64,000 nucleotides of DNA from assembly GCF_003097355.1 (NCBI RefSeq), contig NZ_PYUI01000003.1, positions 62,001 to 126,000 on the forward strand, written 5' to 3'. The notes under the pieces were generated by a model. That model was given only the letters and a program-made list of their open reading frames with translations. It was not told where the DNA came from and ran no database searches. The first letter of the stretch is position 1. Every line of letters starts with the position of its first letter. Source of the DNA: Arthrobacter sp. H-02-3. GTDB lineage: Bacteria > Actinomycetota > Actinomycetes > Actinomycetales > Micrococcaceae. Positions 24,208-33,177 of the stretch are shown here, piece after piece. A program made the translations under genes and the position numbers.

Positions 24208-26821
24208 TCTGAGCCGCGACGAAGCCGCGGCCCGCTCCGCCCTCATCACCACGCACAGCTACGACGTCTCCCTGGACGTCCGGCAGGCAGCGGACCCGGG
24301 TGTCGCCGGCTACACGAGCCGCAGCGTCATCACGTTCTCGGCCAGCGAACCCGGAGCGTCGACCTTCGTGGACTTCATCGCGGGCAGCGTGCACAGCGTC
24401 TTCCTCAACGGCAAGGGCCTGGCCGTCGCCGACGTCGTGGACGGCTCCCGCATCCGGCTCGATAACCTACAGGCCGAGAACCAGGTCACCATCACCGGGA
24501 CGGCCCTGTACAGCACCTCAGGCGAGGGCATGCACCGCTTCGTGGATCCCGCCGACGGGCAGTGCTACCTCTACACGCAGTACGAACCCGCTGACGCGCG
24601 CCGGGTGTTCGCGAACTTCGAGCAGCCCGACCTGAAGGCCGAGTTCACGTTCCATGTCATGGCCCCGTCGGACTGGCAGGTGTCGTCCAACGGTGCTGAG
24701 GTCCTGTGCACCCAGCTAACGTCCGACCCCGCCACGAGCCTCTGGGACTTCGCCCCCACCAAGCCGATGTCCACGTACATCACCACAGTCCTGGCCGGTC
24801 CGTACTTCAAGGCCGGGGACACCTGGAGCGGCAGGCTGGCCGACGGCACGGTCCTGGAGGTGCCGCTGGCGCTCTACTGCCGCGCGTCCATGGCCGCGTC
24901 CTTCGACGCCGGGGCGCTCTTCAGTCTCACCAAGAACGGGCTGAGCTTCTTCAACGAGCTCTTCGATTTCCCCTACCCGTGGGGCAAATACGAGCAGGCG
25001 TTCGTGCCTGAATACAACCTCGGCGCCATGGAGAACCCAGGACTCGTCACCTTCACGGAAAGCTACGTCTTCACCTCCCGGGCCGCCGACTCCCAGTACC
25101 AGGCCCGCGCCAATACCCTCCTGCACGAGATGGCACACATGTGGTTCGGCGACCTCGTCACAATGAAGTGGTGGGACGATCTGTGGCTCAAGGAATCCTT
25201 CGCGGACTACATGGGCACCTTGGGCGTGGACCGGACCACGGACTGGGACACGGCCTGGGTGAACTTCGCCAACAACCGCAAGGCCTGGGCCTACGTGCAG
25301 GACCAGCTCCCCACGACGCACCCGATCGTTGCCGACATCCCGGACCTCGAGGCCGCGAAGCAGAACTTCGACGGCATCACGTACGCTAAGGGCGCCTCTG
25401 TCCTCAAGCAGCTTGTCGCGTACGTCGGGTTCGAGGCGTTCATTGCCGGGTCCAGGGGATATTTCAAGGACCACGCCTACGGCAACACCACCCTGGCCGA
25501 GCTGCTGGCCGCGCTGAGCTCGGCATCGGGCCGGGACCTCACGCAGTGGGCCCGGCAGTGGCTGCAGACCTCCGGCATTTCCACCCTCTCCAGCGAGATC
25601 GAGGAGCACGGCGGCGTCCTGGGCACCGTGACGGTCCTCCAGGACGCGGAGGACCCGACGACGGGCCGGCAGGAGCCGCGCCCGCACCGGCTGCGGATCG
25701 GCCTCTACGACTTTGACGACGCCGGCGCCCTGGTCCGCTCGGACAGCGTCGAGACCGACGTCAGCGGCGACCGGACCGACGTCCCGGCGCTGGCGGGGAA
25801 ACCGCGGCCCGCCCTGCTGCTGGTCAACGACGACGACCTGAGCTACGCGAAGGTCCGGCTCGACCCGCACTCCGAGACCACGGCGCGCAGCTCCCTGGAC
25901 AAGCTCAGCGATCCCATGGCACGGGCGCTGTGCTGGACGGCGCTGTGGGACTCGGCCCGTGACGCGGTCACGCCGGCCGCCCTCTACGTCGACGCCGTCC
26001 AGCGCTTCGGACCCGCCGAAACCGGGATCGGTGTGCTGCTGAATGTCCTGGGCAACGCCGCCACCGCGATCGAACGCTATGTCCCCGCGGCCGGCCGTGC
26101 CGCCGTCCGCCACGGCTTCCTGTCCCTCGCCGCGGACGAGCTCCAGCGGGCCGCGCCGGGCTCCGACCAGCAGCTGGCGTGGGCCCGCACGGTCGCCGCG
26201 GCCAGCCGCTTCGACAACAGCCGGCTGGACCTGCTCCGCGGCATCCTCGACGGCAGCACGGTCCTTGACGGCCTGTCCGTGGATGCGGAGCTCCGCTGGA
26301 ACTTCTGGCACGCCCTTGCCGCCAACGGGGAAGCCACCGTTGCCCAGCTGGACGGGGAGCTTGCCCGGGACAACACCGCCGCCGGCAAGTCAGGGCACGC
26401 CACGGCCCTCGCGGCCCGCCCCGAGGAAGCCGTCAAGGAGGCCGCTTGGCAGGAAGCCGTGCACGGCACCTCGCTCTCCAACCAGCTGCTGAGCGCCACC
26501 ATCGCCGGCTTCAACACTGCCCCGGCGCCGCTGCTGCGCGGATTCACTGACCGCTATTTCGACTGCCTGGTGGACGTGTGGGGCGGGCGCAGCATTGAAA
26601 TCGCGAGCCGGATTGTCCGGGGGCTCTACCCGGCCGGGCAGGACCTGGACGGCAGCACCCCGGACACGCACTCCGTCATTGTCCGGACGGACCACTGGCT
26701 CGCCGGGCACCCGGAAGCACCGCGGGCGCTGCGCCGCATCATTATCGAACAGCGCAGCCACCTGCACCGTTCACTCACGGCGCAGGCCTTGGCGGCGAAT
26801 CCCCGATCGACTGCTCCGTAA
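24194..26821 (+). CDS. pepN: Aminopeptidase N (M1 family)
   Basis: Zinc aminopeptidase that removes N-terminal residues from peptides in the cytosol. Motifs, numbered from the upstream GTG at 24167: substrate loop GAMEN (286-290), zinc site HEMAH (320-324) with the third ligand Glu343 in LKESFADY, then an ERAP1-like helical C-terminal domain to residue 884. The duplication at 24154-24207 gives two possible starts. The second, 24194, yields the expected MSNQNLSRDEAAAR and is probably the ancestral one; the upstream start would add nine residues. Its stop codon is inside the arm of a hairpin. Confidence 0.93.
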   Translation: MSNQNLSRDEAAARSALITTHSYDVSLDVRQAADPGVAGYTSRSVITFSASEPGASTFVDFIAGSVHSVFLNGKGLAVADVVDGSRIRLDNLQAENQVTITGTALYSTSGEGMHRFVDPADGQCYLYTQYEPADARRVFANFEQPDLKAEFTFHVMAPSDWQVSSNGAEVLCTQLTSDPATSLWDFAPTKPMSTYITTVLAGPYFKAGDTWSGRLADGTVLEVPLALYCRASMAASFDAGALFSLTKNGLSFFNELFDFPYPWGKYEQAFVPEYNLGAMENPGLVTFTESYVFTSRAADSQYQARANTLLHEMAHMWFGDLVTMKWWDDLWLKESFADYMGTLGVDRTTDWDTAWVNFANNRKAWAYVQDQLPTTHPIVADIPDLEAAKQNFDGITYAKGASVLKQLVAYVGFEAFIAGSRGYFKDHAYGNTTLAELLAALSSASGRDLTQWARQWLQTSGISTLSSEIEEHGGVLGTVTVLQDAEDPTTGRQEPRPHRLRIGLYDFDDAGALVRSDSVETDVSGDRTDVPALAGKPRPALLLVNDDDLSYAKVRLDPHSETTARSSLDKLSDPMARALCWTALWDSARDAVTPAALYVDAVQRFGPAETGIGVLLNVLGNAATAIERYVPAAGRAAVRHGFLSLAADELQRAAPGSDQQLAWARTVAAASRFDNSRLDLLRGILDGSTVLDGLSVDAELRWNFWHALAANGEATVAQLDGELARDNTAAGKSGHATALAARPEEAVKEAAWQEAVHGTSLSNQLLSATIAGFNTAPAPLLRGFTDRYFDCLVDVWGGRSIEIASRIVRGLYPAGQDLDGSTPDTHSVIVRTDHWLAGHPEAPRALRRIIIEQRSHLHRSLTAQALAANPRSTAP

Positions 26822-26859
26822 CTGCCCTTTTGGCGGCTCTAAAGGGCCGTTACGGAGCA
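26812..26859. terminator. Hairpin at the pepN/lplA convergence
   Basis: 19-base arms (26812-26830, 26841-26859) with one mismatch and a 10-base loop; the left arm includes the pepN stop codon. It lies between convergent genes and can act in both directions. Confidence 0.6.
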
Positions 26860-26879
26860 ACCGACGCGGGTGCAGGGGC

Positions 26880-27980
26880 TCAAGGCACCCGGTGGAGCCA
26901 CTCCGCGGTGCCGAACTTGGTCTCGACGCGGCGGCCGGCCGCCTCGAGTTCGGCGTCGGTGAGTTCGGACGGCGTCGCGCCATAGCGTTCAGCGAAGACG
27001 TCCATCATGGCCGCGACGATCTCGGCGCGGGTCATGCCGGTCTGGCGGCGCAACGGATCCACCCGCTTTTTCGCGCTCCTGGTGCCCTTGTCCGACAGTT
27101 TCTCCTGCCCGATGCGCAGGACCTCGACCATCTTGTCGGCGTCGATGTCGTAGCTCATGGTGACGTGGTGCAGCATGCCGCCGTTGGCGAGCCGTTTCTG
27201 GGCCGCCCCGCCGATCTTGCCGTGCTCGGTGGCGATGTCGTTGAGCGGCACGTAGAAGGCGCTGATGCCGACCTTCTCCAGCGCGGCCATGACCCAGGCG
27301 TCCAGGAAACTGTACGAGTCCGCGAAGCTGATGCCGTCCACGAGGGTCTGCGGGAGGTAGAGCGAGTAGGTGATGCAGTTCCCGGCCTCCATGAACATCG
27401 CCCCGCCACCGCTGATCCGGCGGACCACGCTGATGCCGTGCCGGGCCACACCTGCGGGGTGGAGCTCATTGCGGACCGACTGGAAGCTGCCGATCACCAC
27501 GGAGGGCTCCTCCCAGTCCCAGAACCGCAGGGTGGGATTGCGCCGCCCGGCCCCGACCTCCTCGGTCAGGACCTCATCCAGGGCAACGTTGACGTGAGTG
27601 GGCAGGACGGACGGGGCGATGATGTTCCAGTGGTGGTCCGCCCAGCCCGTGGCCTTCGCCAGGGCGCGGCGGACGGTGACCGCGACGGCGTCGGCAGAAA
27701 AGCCGAACAGCACGGCGTCTTCGGGCAGGGCCGCCGTCACGGCCGCCGCGATGTCGGCGGCGCCGGTGTCCAGGGCCAGCCCTGTGAGGGCCCGGTTGAT
27801 CTCCGGCAGCGCCTCGTCCGGCTCCAGGAAAAAGTCACCGCTGAGCGAAACGTTCGTCAGCACGCCGTCCACGACGTCGAAATCGGCGACCACGAGCTTG
27901 CCGCCCGGGACCTTGTATTCGCCGTGGTGACGGCCGCCGTCGTCGTTCGCGGAACCGGAGGCAGAGGGAAGGGTCGTCAT
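26880..27980 (-). CDS. lplA: Lipoate-protein ligase A family, accessory domain at the N-terminus
   Basis: Attaches lipoate (or octanoate) to E2 and H proteins. In this 366-residue protein the small accessory domain normally at the C-terminus of E. coli LplA seems to come first: EYKVPGGKLVVADF then VSLSGDFF at about 20-50. The catalytic BPL/LPL domain follows, with RRISGGGAMF (about 210) and GKIGGAAQKR (about 280) holding the adenylate-binding Lys. The ATG at 27980 is preceded by AGGA; the open frame to 28097 lacks conservation. Not part of an obvious operon. Confidence 0.82.
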   Translation of the reverse strand: MTTLPSASGSANDDGGRHHGEYKVPGGKLVVADFDVVDGVLTNVSLSGDFFLEPDEALPEINRALTGLALDTGAADIAAAVTAALPEDAVLFGFSADAVAVTVRRALAKATGWADHHWNIIAPSVLPTHVNVALDEVLTEEVGAGRRNPTLRFWDWEEPSVVIGSFQSVRNELHPAGVARHGISVVRRISGGGAMFMEAGNCITYSLYLPQTLVDGISFADSYSFLDAWVMAALEKVGISAFYVPLNDIATEHGKIGGAAQKRLANGGMLHHVTMSYDIDADKMVEVLRIGQEKLSDKGTRSAKKRVDPLRRQTGMTRAEIVAAMMDVFAERYGATPSELTDAELEAAGRRVETKFGTAEWLHRVP

Positions 27981-28084
27981 GGCATTAATCCTGCCACGGC
28001 AATCCTGCCGGCGGCGCGACGGAAGCGGCGGCGCCCCGTGGCGCCGCCCGCGGCTCGACGCGCGGCGGTACGCGAGGGGAACGC

Positions 28085-28113
28085 AAAAAGCCCGCACCGT
28101 TGCCGGTGCGGGC
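28085..28113 (-). terminator. Intrinsic terminator of rpmE2
   Basis: GCCCGCACCG / CGGTGCGGGC stem (28090-28099, 28104-28113) with a 4-base loop, followed on the minus strand by five T residues (28085-28089). The only classical U-tract terminator in the window. Confidence 0.9.
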
Positions 28114-28139
28114 TTCCTACAAGACCTTGGGGAAGAAAG

Positions 28140-28397
28140 TTACTTCTTGCCGCCGAAGCCCTTGAAGCGAGCGTTGAAGCGCTCGACGCGGCCTGCGGAG
28201 TCCATGATGCGCTGCTTGCCCGTGTAGAACGGGTGGGACTCGGAGGAGATTTCGACGTCGATGACCGGGTAGGTGTTGCCGTCTTCCCACTCGATGGTCT
28301 TGGAAGAAGACACGGTGGACTTGGTCAGGAACTTGACGCCGGAAGCCAGGTCGTTGAAAACAACAGCTTCGTACTTCGGGTGGGTATCAGACTTCAT
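28140..28397 (-). CDS. rpmE2: 50S ribosomal protein L31 type B
   Basis: Ribosomal protein of 85 residues: [20 protein letters not shown] start and [21 protein letters not shown] core. It lacks the Cys knuckles of the zinc-binding L31 form, so it is the zinc-independent paralogue, usually induced by zinc limitation. The ATG at 28397 has AAAGGTCC upstream; the longer frame to 28487 is spurious. It has its own promoter and terminator. No Zur box was recognised by eye. Confidence 0.95.
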   Translation of the reverse strand: MKSDTHPKYEAVVFNDLASGVKFLTKSTVSSSKTIEWEDGNTYPVIDVEISSESHPFYTGKQRIMDSAGRVERFNARFKGFGGKK

Positions 28398-28486
28398 AAT
28401 TGGACCTTTGTTCGCACAACTGGATTTTGCCAGCTGCCAGGTATGAATGGGATGGCCGGCGGAAAGCACCGGACGGCCAGCTATCA

Positions 28487-28515
28487 ATCATAGCGGAAAG
28501 CGGACGGAGTGACGA
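28487..28515 (-). promoter_or_regulatory. rpmE2 promoter
   Basis: On the minus strand TCGTCA (28510-28515), 17 bases, TATGAT (28487-28492). Predicted 5' leader of about 80 bases. Confidence 0.5.
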
Positions 28516-28531
28516 ACGCCGTTTGCGCACG

Positions 28532-29341
28532 TCAGCCCTTCGGGCGGAGCTCCCAGAACGCGACCGCCGACGCCGCCGCGACGTTGAGTGAATCGACGCC
28601 CGGGCGCATCGGGATCTTCACGGCGAGGTCGACGGCGGCCAGGGTGCCTTCGCTCATGCCCGCCCCCTCCGTGCCCAGCACCAGCGCCAGCCGCTCGGGG
28701 CGCCGGGCCGCGAGTTCGTCCAGGTCCACGGCGTCATCCGTGAGCTCCATGGCGGCCACGGTGAAACCCTGCTCCCGGAGCGCGGCCAATCCTCCCGCCC
28801 AGTCTTCCAGCCGCGCCCACGGCACCTGGAACACCGTGCCCATGCTGACCCGCACGCTGCGCCGGTACAGCGGATCCCCGCAGCGCGGTGACACCAGGAC
28901 GGCGTCCACGCCCAGGGCAGCGGCGGAGCGGAAGATCGCCCCCACGTTGGTGTGGTCCACGATGTCCTCCAGCACGGCCACCCGTCGGGCTCCCGCGAGC
29001 AGTTCCGCCAGGGGCACCGGGGCGGGCCGGTGCATGGCGGCCATGGCGCCGCGGTGCAGGTGGAAGCCGGTGATTTCCTCCAGGAGCGCGGCCGGGCCGA
29101 CATAGGCCGGGACGTCCGGGTACTGCGCAAAGACATCCGCCAGGTCCTCGGCCCATTTCTCGGCCAGGAAGAAGGACCGCGGCCGGTGCCCCGCCGCCAG
29201 GGCCCGGCGCAGGACGCGGGAAGACTCCGCGATGTACAGGCCCTCGGCGGGTTCCCGGACCTTGCGCAGGTGCACGTCCGTGAGTTGGGTGTAGTCCGAA
29301 ACCCGCGGGTCGTCGGCGGAGTCAAGATAGTAAAGAGTCAC
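28532..29341 (-). CDS. SpoU/TrmH family 2'-O-methyltransferase
   Basis: rRNA or tRNA 2'-O-ribose methyltransferase using SAM, 269 residues. The N-terminal substrate-binding domain (1-105) precedes a SPOUT knot with the three motifs: motif 1 in DHTNVGAIFR (catalytic Arg), motif 2 LVLGTEGAGM, motif 3 IPMRPGVDSLNVAAASAV. The target nucleotide cannot be predicted. Start is GTG 29341. It is the last gene of a minus-strand run with TauE (29 bases upstream) and an ABC ATPase. Confidence 0.88.
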   Translation of the reverse strand: MTLYYLDSADDPRVSDYTQLTDVHLRKVREPAEGLYIAESSRVLRRALAAGHRPRSFFLAEKWAEDLADVFAQYPDVPAYVGPAALLEEITGFHLHRGAMAAMHRPAPVPLAELLAGARRVAVLEDIVDHTNVGAIFRSAAALGVDAVLVSPRCGDPLYRRSVRVSMGTVFQVPWARLEDWAGGLAALREQGFTVAAMELTDDAVDLDELAARRPERLALVLGTEGAGMSEGTLAAVDLAVKIPMRPGVDSLNVAAASAVAFWELRPKG

Positions 29342-29370
29342 GGGCAGGTCATTTCAGCAGGTTCGTGTGG

Positions 29371-30156
29371 CTATTTGAAAAGGTTGGCGATCATGAATCC
29401 CAGTGCCACGAGGCCCAGGACGAAGATGACCCCGCGCAGGACCACCGGGGAAAGCCGGCGCCCCACCTTGGAGCCAATCACCCCGCCGATCAGGGAGCTC
29501 ACGGCGATCAGGCCGACCACGCCCCAGCTGATCCGGTCGAAGGCGAACAAAAGGTAGGAGCAGGCGGCGACGACGTTCACGCCCAGGACCAGGATGTTCT
29601 TCATCGCGTTGGCGTTCTGGATGGTCCCGGTCATGAACACGCCCAGGATGCCGACCAGCAGGATGCCCTGCGCCGCGACGAAGTAGCCGCCATAGACGCC
29701 GGCCAGGTACACCAGCACCACCAGCAGCACACCGTGGCGGCGGTCCCGGATCGCGTGCTCGGGATTTTCTTCCCGGTTCTTCACCCACCGCTGGAGCCGC
29801 GGCTGGAAGGCCACCATCAGCAGGGCCAGCACGATCAGGACAGGGGCGGCGTAGTAGAAGACCTTCTCGGGCAGGTGCAGCAGCAGGTAGGCGCCGGTCA
29901 CGGCGCCCAGCAGTGAGGCAGGCAGGAGCCGGAGCAGCTGCTTGCCCCGGCCTGTCAGCTCCCTCCGGTAGCCCCAGGCGCCGGCGGCATTGCCGGCCAC
30001 AAGTCCCATGGCGTTGCTGATGGACGCGGTGACGGGAGGGTAGCCCAGGGCGATCAGCACCGGGAAGGTGACCAGCGTGCCGGAGCCGACGACGCTGTTG
30101 ATGGTGCCCGCCCACAGCCCGGCGAAGAAAATGAAGACGCTATTGAGGAGCTCCAC
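29371..30156 (-). CDS. TauE/SafE family membrane anion exporter
   Basis: Membrane protein of 261 residues with about eight hydrophobic segments in two repeats. Each repeat opens with a TauE-type signature (FFAGLWAGTINSVVGSGTLV near the start; YLAGVYGGYFVAAQGILLV in the middle). Family members move sulfite, sulfoacetate or other C-S compounds; the substrate is unknown here. GTG start at 30156, 18 bases after the ABC ATPase stop. Confidence 0.85.
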   Translation of the reverse strand: MELLNSVFIFFAGLWAGTINSVVGSGTLVTFPVLIALGYPPVTASISNAMGLVAGNAAGAWGYRRELTGRGKQLLRLLPASLLGAVTGAYLLLHLPEKVFYYAAPVLIVLALLMVAFQPRLQRWVKNREENPEHAIRDRRHGVLLVVLVYLAGVYGGYFVAAQGILLVGILGVFMTGTIQNANAMKNILVLGVNVVAACSYLLFAFDRISWGVVGLIAVSSLIGGVIGSKVGRRLSPVVLRGVIFVLGLVALGFMIANLFK

Positions 30157-30174
30157 GCGCGGTCAGCGGCCCCG

Positions 30175-30960
30175 TCAGCGGCTGGCGGTGGCGGTGTACC
30201 GGCCGGCGGTGACGGTGACGTCCAGCGGCAGGCCGAACGTCGCGCTCAGGTTTTCGGCCGTGAGGACCTCGGGCAGCGGGCCGGAGGCCACCACACCGCC
30301 GTCGCGCAGGAGCATGGCGTGGGTGAAGCCCGGCGGCACTTCCTCGAGGTGGTGCGTGACCAGGACAATCGCCGGGGCCGACTCATCGCGGGCGAGTTCG
30401 CTCAGCCGCCGGACGAGGTCCTCGCGGCCGCCGAGGTCCAGCCCGGCGGCGGGCTCGTCGAGGAGCAGGAGTTCAGGGTCGGTCATGAGGGCGCGGGCGA
30501 TCTGGACGCGCTTGCGCTCCCCCTCGGAGAGTGAGGCGAAGGGACGGTTGAGCAGCGGGCCCATGCCCCACTCGTTCAGCAGCCCGAAGGCGCGCCGTTC
30601 GTCGTCCTTCTCGTAGCCTTCGCGCCAGCGGCCGGTCACGCCGTACGCGGCCGTGACCACGACATTGAGGACCTTTTCTTGTTCCGGGATCTGGCTGGCC
30701 AGCGCGGCGGAGGACAGTCCGATCCGGGGCCGGAGTTCAAAGACGTCGACGGCGCCCAAAACTTCCTCCAGGATGCCCGCCGTGCCGGACGTGGGGTGGA
30801 TCCGCGCCCCTGCCAGCTGGAGAAGAGTGGTCTTGCCGGCGCCGTTGGGTCCCAGGATCACCCAGCGTTCGCCTTCCTTGACCTGCCAGTCGACCTTGTC
30901 CAGGAGGGTCTTAGCCCCACGTACAACGCTGACGCCGGCCATTTCAAGAACTTCACTCAT
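30175..30960 (-). CDS. ABC transporter ATP-binding protein (ModF/YhaQ-like single ATPase)
   Basis: ABC ATPase of 261 residues with Walker A GPNGAGKTT, signature LSEGERKRVQIARAL, Walker B LLLLDEPAAGLD and switch His in VTHHLEE. No permease adjoins it, so it may be a soluble regulatory ATPase or pair with a distant permease. TAGTGT lies eight bases before the ATG at 30960 and no ribosome site is present: probable leaderless start. First gene of the ABC-TauE-SpoU run; divergent from serB. Confidence 0.85.
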   Translation of the reverse strand: MSEVLEMAGVSVVRGAKTLLDKVDWQVKEGERWVILGPNGAGKTTLLQLAGARIHPTSGTAGILEEVLGAVDVFELRPRIGLSSAALASQIPEQEKVLNVVVTAAYGVTGRWREGYEKDDERRAFGLLNEWGMGPLLNRPFASLSEGERKRVQIARALMTDPELLLLDEPAAGLDLGGREDLVRRLSELARDESAPAIVLVTHHLEEVPPGFTHAMLLRDGGVVASGPLPEVLTAENLSATFGLPLDVTVTAGRYTATASR

Positions 30961-31092
30961 AGGAGTAGACACTAGGACAAAAAAGCGGACGACTGATAAC
31001 CGGCGCCGCGGGCTGCCGTGGGGCGTCACGCGGCGGGGGCCGGTGCGCAACGAATTCGGGCCGTCCGGCGCCTGCTCGCTAGGATTGAAGCC

Positions 31093-32031
31093 ATGAGTTC
31101 GAACGTGACCGCAGTCAGCTACGGCCTGAAACTGTCCCTTCCCGACATCGAGCGTCTGCGGTCGCTCCTCACGGCTGCGGGGCTGAGCGTCGACGCCGAA
31201 ACCCGCACCGGCGACGGCCGCTTCGAGGTGTATGCGGCGGACTGCGCACTGGATTCCCTCGATGCAGAGCCCGGAAACGCCGATGCCTACGCCGAAGCCT
31301 CCCTCCGGGCGTCGCTGCTGGAGGGGCCGCGCCGCACGCTGGCGGCCTCAGGCATCGACGGCGTGGACACGGCCCTGGTTCCCGCGGAACTGCGCAACGC
31401 GCCGCGCAAGTTCTTGATCATGGACGTGGACTCCACGCTCATTCAGCAGGAAGTGATCGAGCTCCTGGCCGCTTATGCCGGCAAGCGCGAGGAAGTGACC
31501 GCGGTGACCGAGGCGGCCATGCGCGGCGAGCTGGACTTCGCCCAGAGCCTGCACGCCCGGGTGGCGGTGCTCGCCGGGCTGCCGGCCGACGTCGTCGAAA
31601 AGGTCCGCGCCGAGGTCAAGCTGACCGAGGGCGCCGCCGAGCTCGTGGCGGCGTTCCAGGCCGCCGGCCACGCCGTGGCCGTGGTCTCCGGCGGGTTCAA
31701 CCAGATCCTCCGGCCGATCGCCGAGGACCTGGGCCTGCACTACTGGGTTGCCAACGAACTCGAGATCGTCGACGGTGCGCTGAGCGGCAAGGTGATCGGC
31801 GACGTCGTCGACCGCGCCGCCAAGGAGAAGTACCTGCGCGAGTGGGCGGCGGCCGAAGGGATCCCGATGGAGCACACGATTGCCGTGGGCGACGGCGCCA
31901 ACGACCTCGACATGCTCGGCGCCGCAGGAATCGGCATCGCGTTCAATGCGAAGCCGGCCGTCCGTGCGGCCGCAGATGCCGCCGTGAACCTTCCCTACCT
32001 CGACGCCGTGCGGTACATCGCGGGGGTCTGA
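31093..32031 (+). CDS. serB: Phosphoserine phosphatase
   Basis: HAD-superfamily enzyme for the last step of serine synthesis. The 312-residue protein has an ACT-like N-terminal region (about 1-95), then motif I DVDSTL (nucleophile Asp111, acid Asp113), the SGGFNQI Ser motif, and motif III GDGANDLDML. TAGGAT seven bases before the ATG at 31093 and lack of a ribosome site suggest a leaderless mRNA; the upstream open frame is Arg-rich and not credible. It converges with an SDR gene across a 25-bp-armed hairpin. Confidence 0.92.
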   Translation: MSSNVTAVSYGLKLSLPDIERLRSLLTAAGLSVDAETRTGDGRFEVYAADCALDSLDAEPGNADAYAEASLRASLLEGPRRTLAASGIDGVDTALVPAELRNAPRKFLIMDVDSTLIQQEVIELLAAYAGKREEVTAVTEAAMRGELDFAQSLHARVAVLAGLPADVVEKVRAEVKLTEGAAELVAAFQAAGHAVAVVSGGFNQILRPIAEDLGLHYWVANELEIVDGALSGKVIGDVVDRAAKEKYLREWAAAEGIPMEHTIAVGDGANDLDMLGAAGIGIAFNAKPAVRAAADAAVNLPYLDAVRYIAGV

Positions 32032-32053
32032 CGCTCTTCCGTTGCGTTAATTG

Positions 32054-32110
32054 CGGGATGGCACGTCACGGAAATGTTTTGGGGGAACATTGCCGTGACG
32101 TGCCATCCCG
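32054..32110. terminator. Long hairpin between serB and SDR
   Basis: 25-base arms (32054-32078 and 32086-32110) matching at 24 positions, with a 7-base loop, between convergent stops. Confidence 0.65.
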
Positions 32111-32127
32111 GCCGCGGGCCTGAGGTC

Positions 32128-32904
32128 CTAGTGGGAACCCTTGTCGGCCGACTTGGCTGCGGTCTTATCGAAATAATCGGCGCCGCCGACGTATTCGGTG
32201 TGGCCGGTCTCGACGTCGGCCGTAGCCATCTTGGCGACCTCGGCGCCGAACTCCTTGACCGAGTACAGCTTGCCGGCCTCGGCACGGCGGGCCTCGATGG
32301 CGCCGGGGTTGGAGCGGTCAAGCAGGGTGGCCGTGACGGTGCCCTCGATCATGTCGCCGGAAACAACCACAAGTGAGATGCCCTTGTCGGCCAGGTCCGG
32401 GACGAGTTCGCGCAGGGCGTTCTCGCCCGCACGCTTGCTGCGCGCGACGGGCTCGTACTCGGGCATCGTGGGCACCGTGTCGATGAAGTGGGCCTGGTGG
32501 CTGGTCACGAAGACCACGCGGGAGCCTTCCGGCATGAGGGGCGCCGCAGCGTTGAGCATATTTACCTGCGCGTCACGGTTCAGCTTCAGGGCGTAGTCCT
32601 CTTCCATGCCGGTCTCCATGCCGCCGGAGGCATTGAGGACCAGGAGGTCGAGCGAGCCGAAGTTCTCCATGGCGGCGCTGGCCAGGGCCTGGACGCCTTC
32701 CTGGGTGGTGAGGTCAGCCCCGACCGCCACCGCGCGGCCGCCGGCGGCCTCGATCTCGGCGACAACCTTGTTGGCGCGCGGCGCCTTCTGACGGTAGTTC
32801 ACAACCACGGCCGCACCCTCGGCGGCGAGGAACTTGGCGACTTCGGCGCCGATTCCGCGCGACGAACCGGTCACGATCGCAGTCTTGTTCTCCAGCAGTC
32901 CCAT
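32128..32904 (-). CDS. SDR family oxidoreductase with atypical active site
   Basis: Rossmann-fold short-chain dehydrogenase of 258 residues: TGSSRGIGAEVAKFL (12-26) for NADP(H), NASGG (91-95), Ser135. The usual Tyr-x3-Lys is not present; Tyr150 and Lys157 are seven apart (YEPVARSK), so either the geometry is altered or catalysis is lost. Two-residue context SKRAGENALREL is otherwise SDR-like. Start ATG 32904 has AAAGGAG six bases upstream. Substrate unknown. Confidence 0.8.
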   Translation of the reverse strand: MGLLENKTAIVTGSSRGIGAEVAKFLAAEGAAVVVNYRQKAPRANKVVAEIEAAGGRAVAVGADLTTQEGVQALASAAMENFGSLDLLVLNASGGMETGMEEDYALKLNRDAQVNMLNAAAPLMPEGSRVVFVTSHQAHFIDTVPTMPEYEPVARSKRAGENALRELVPDLADKGISLVVVSGDMIEGTVTATLLDRSNPGAIEARRAEAGKLYSVKEFGAEVAKMATADVETGHTEYVGGADYFDKTAAKSADKGSH

Positions 32905-33054
32905 ACAAGCTCCTTTGTTCCAAACGTCCAAACACTGTGGGTCTGCAATCCATCATGCCAGCGGTCTTCGCCTTTTCAGTTGTTCAGCCTCCACAAAGAA
33001 GCCCCGGCGGCGTAGTTTCCGGGGGCATGGCGGGCCCCTGTTTCTGCCCTGCGC

Positions 33055-33134
33055 GGGACATGCTCTCCGTGTGGGCTCTGGCCTGGACATGTGGCCCATA
33101 TGTCCAGTGCCGGGGGTCAGGACTGGACATGTCC
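33055..33134. repeat. Small cluster of GGACATG palindromes
   Basis: GGGACATG (33055), TGGACAT and ATGTCCA facing each other (about 33083-33105), and TGGACATGTCC (33124-33134) lie within 80 bases of noncoding DNA. The same motif dominates 41123-41602. The rest of the gap 32905-33412 holds a possible gene remnant and nothing else I can assign. Confidence 0.6.
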
Positions 33135-33177
33135 CCCCGGGTTTGGGACGCGGGCGGCCCAGCCGCATCGACTCATC

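Noticed and set aside
24716..26311. 531-residue minus-strand frame under pepN
   Set aside because: Antisense shadow; pepN has complete zinc-peptidase motifs.
28398..28486. Zur operator upstream of rpmE2
   Set aside because: Expected for a zinc-independent L31, but no AT-rich TGAAAAT-type palindrome is visible.
26595..28493. 632-residue plus-strand open frame
   Set aside because: Covers the ends of pepN, lplA and rpmE2 in antisense; no start signal or recognisable domain.
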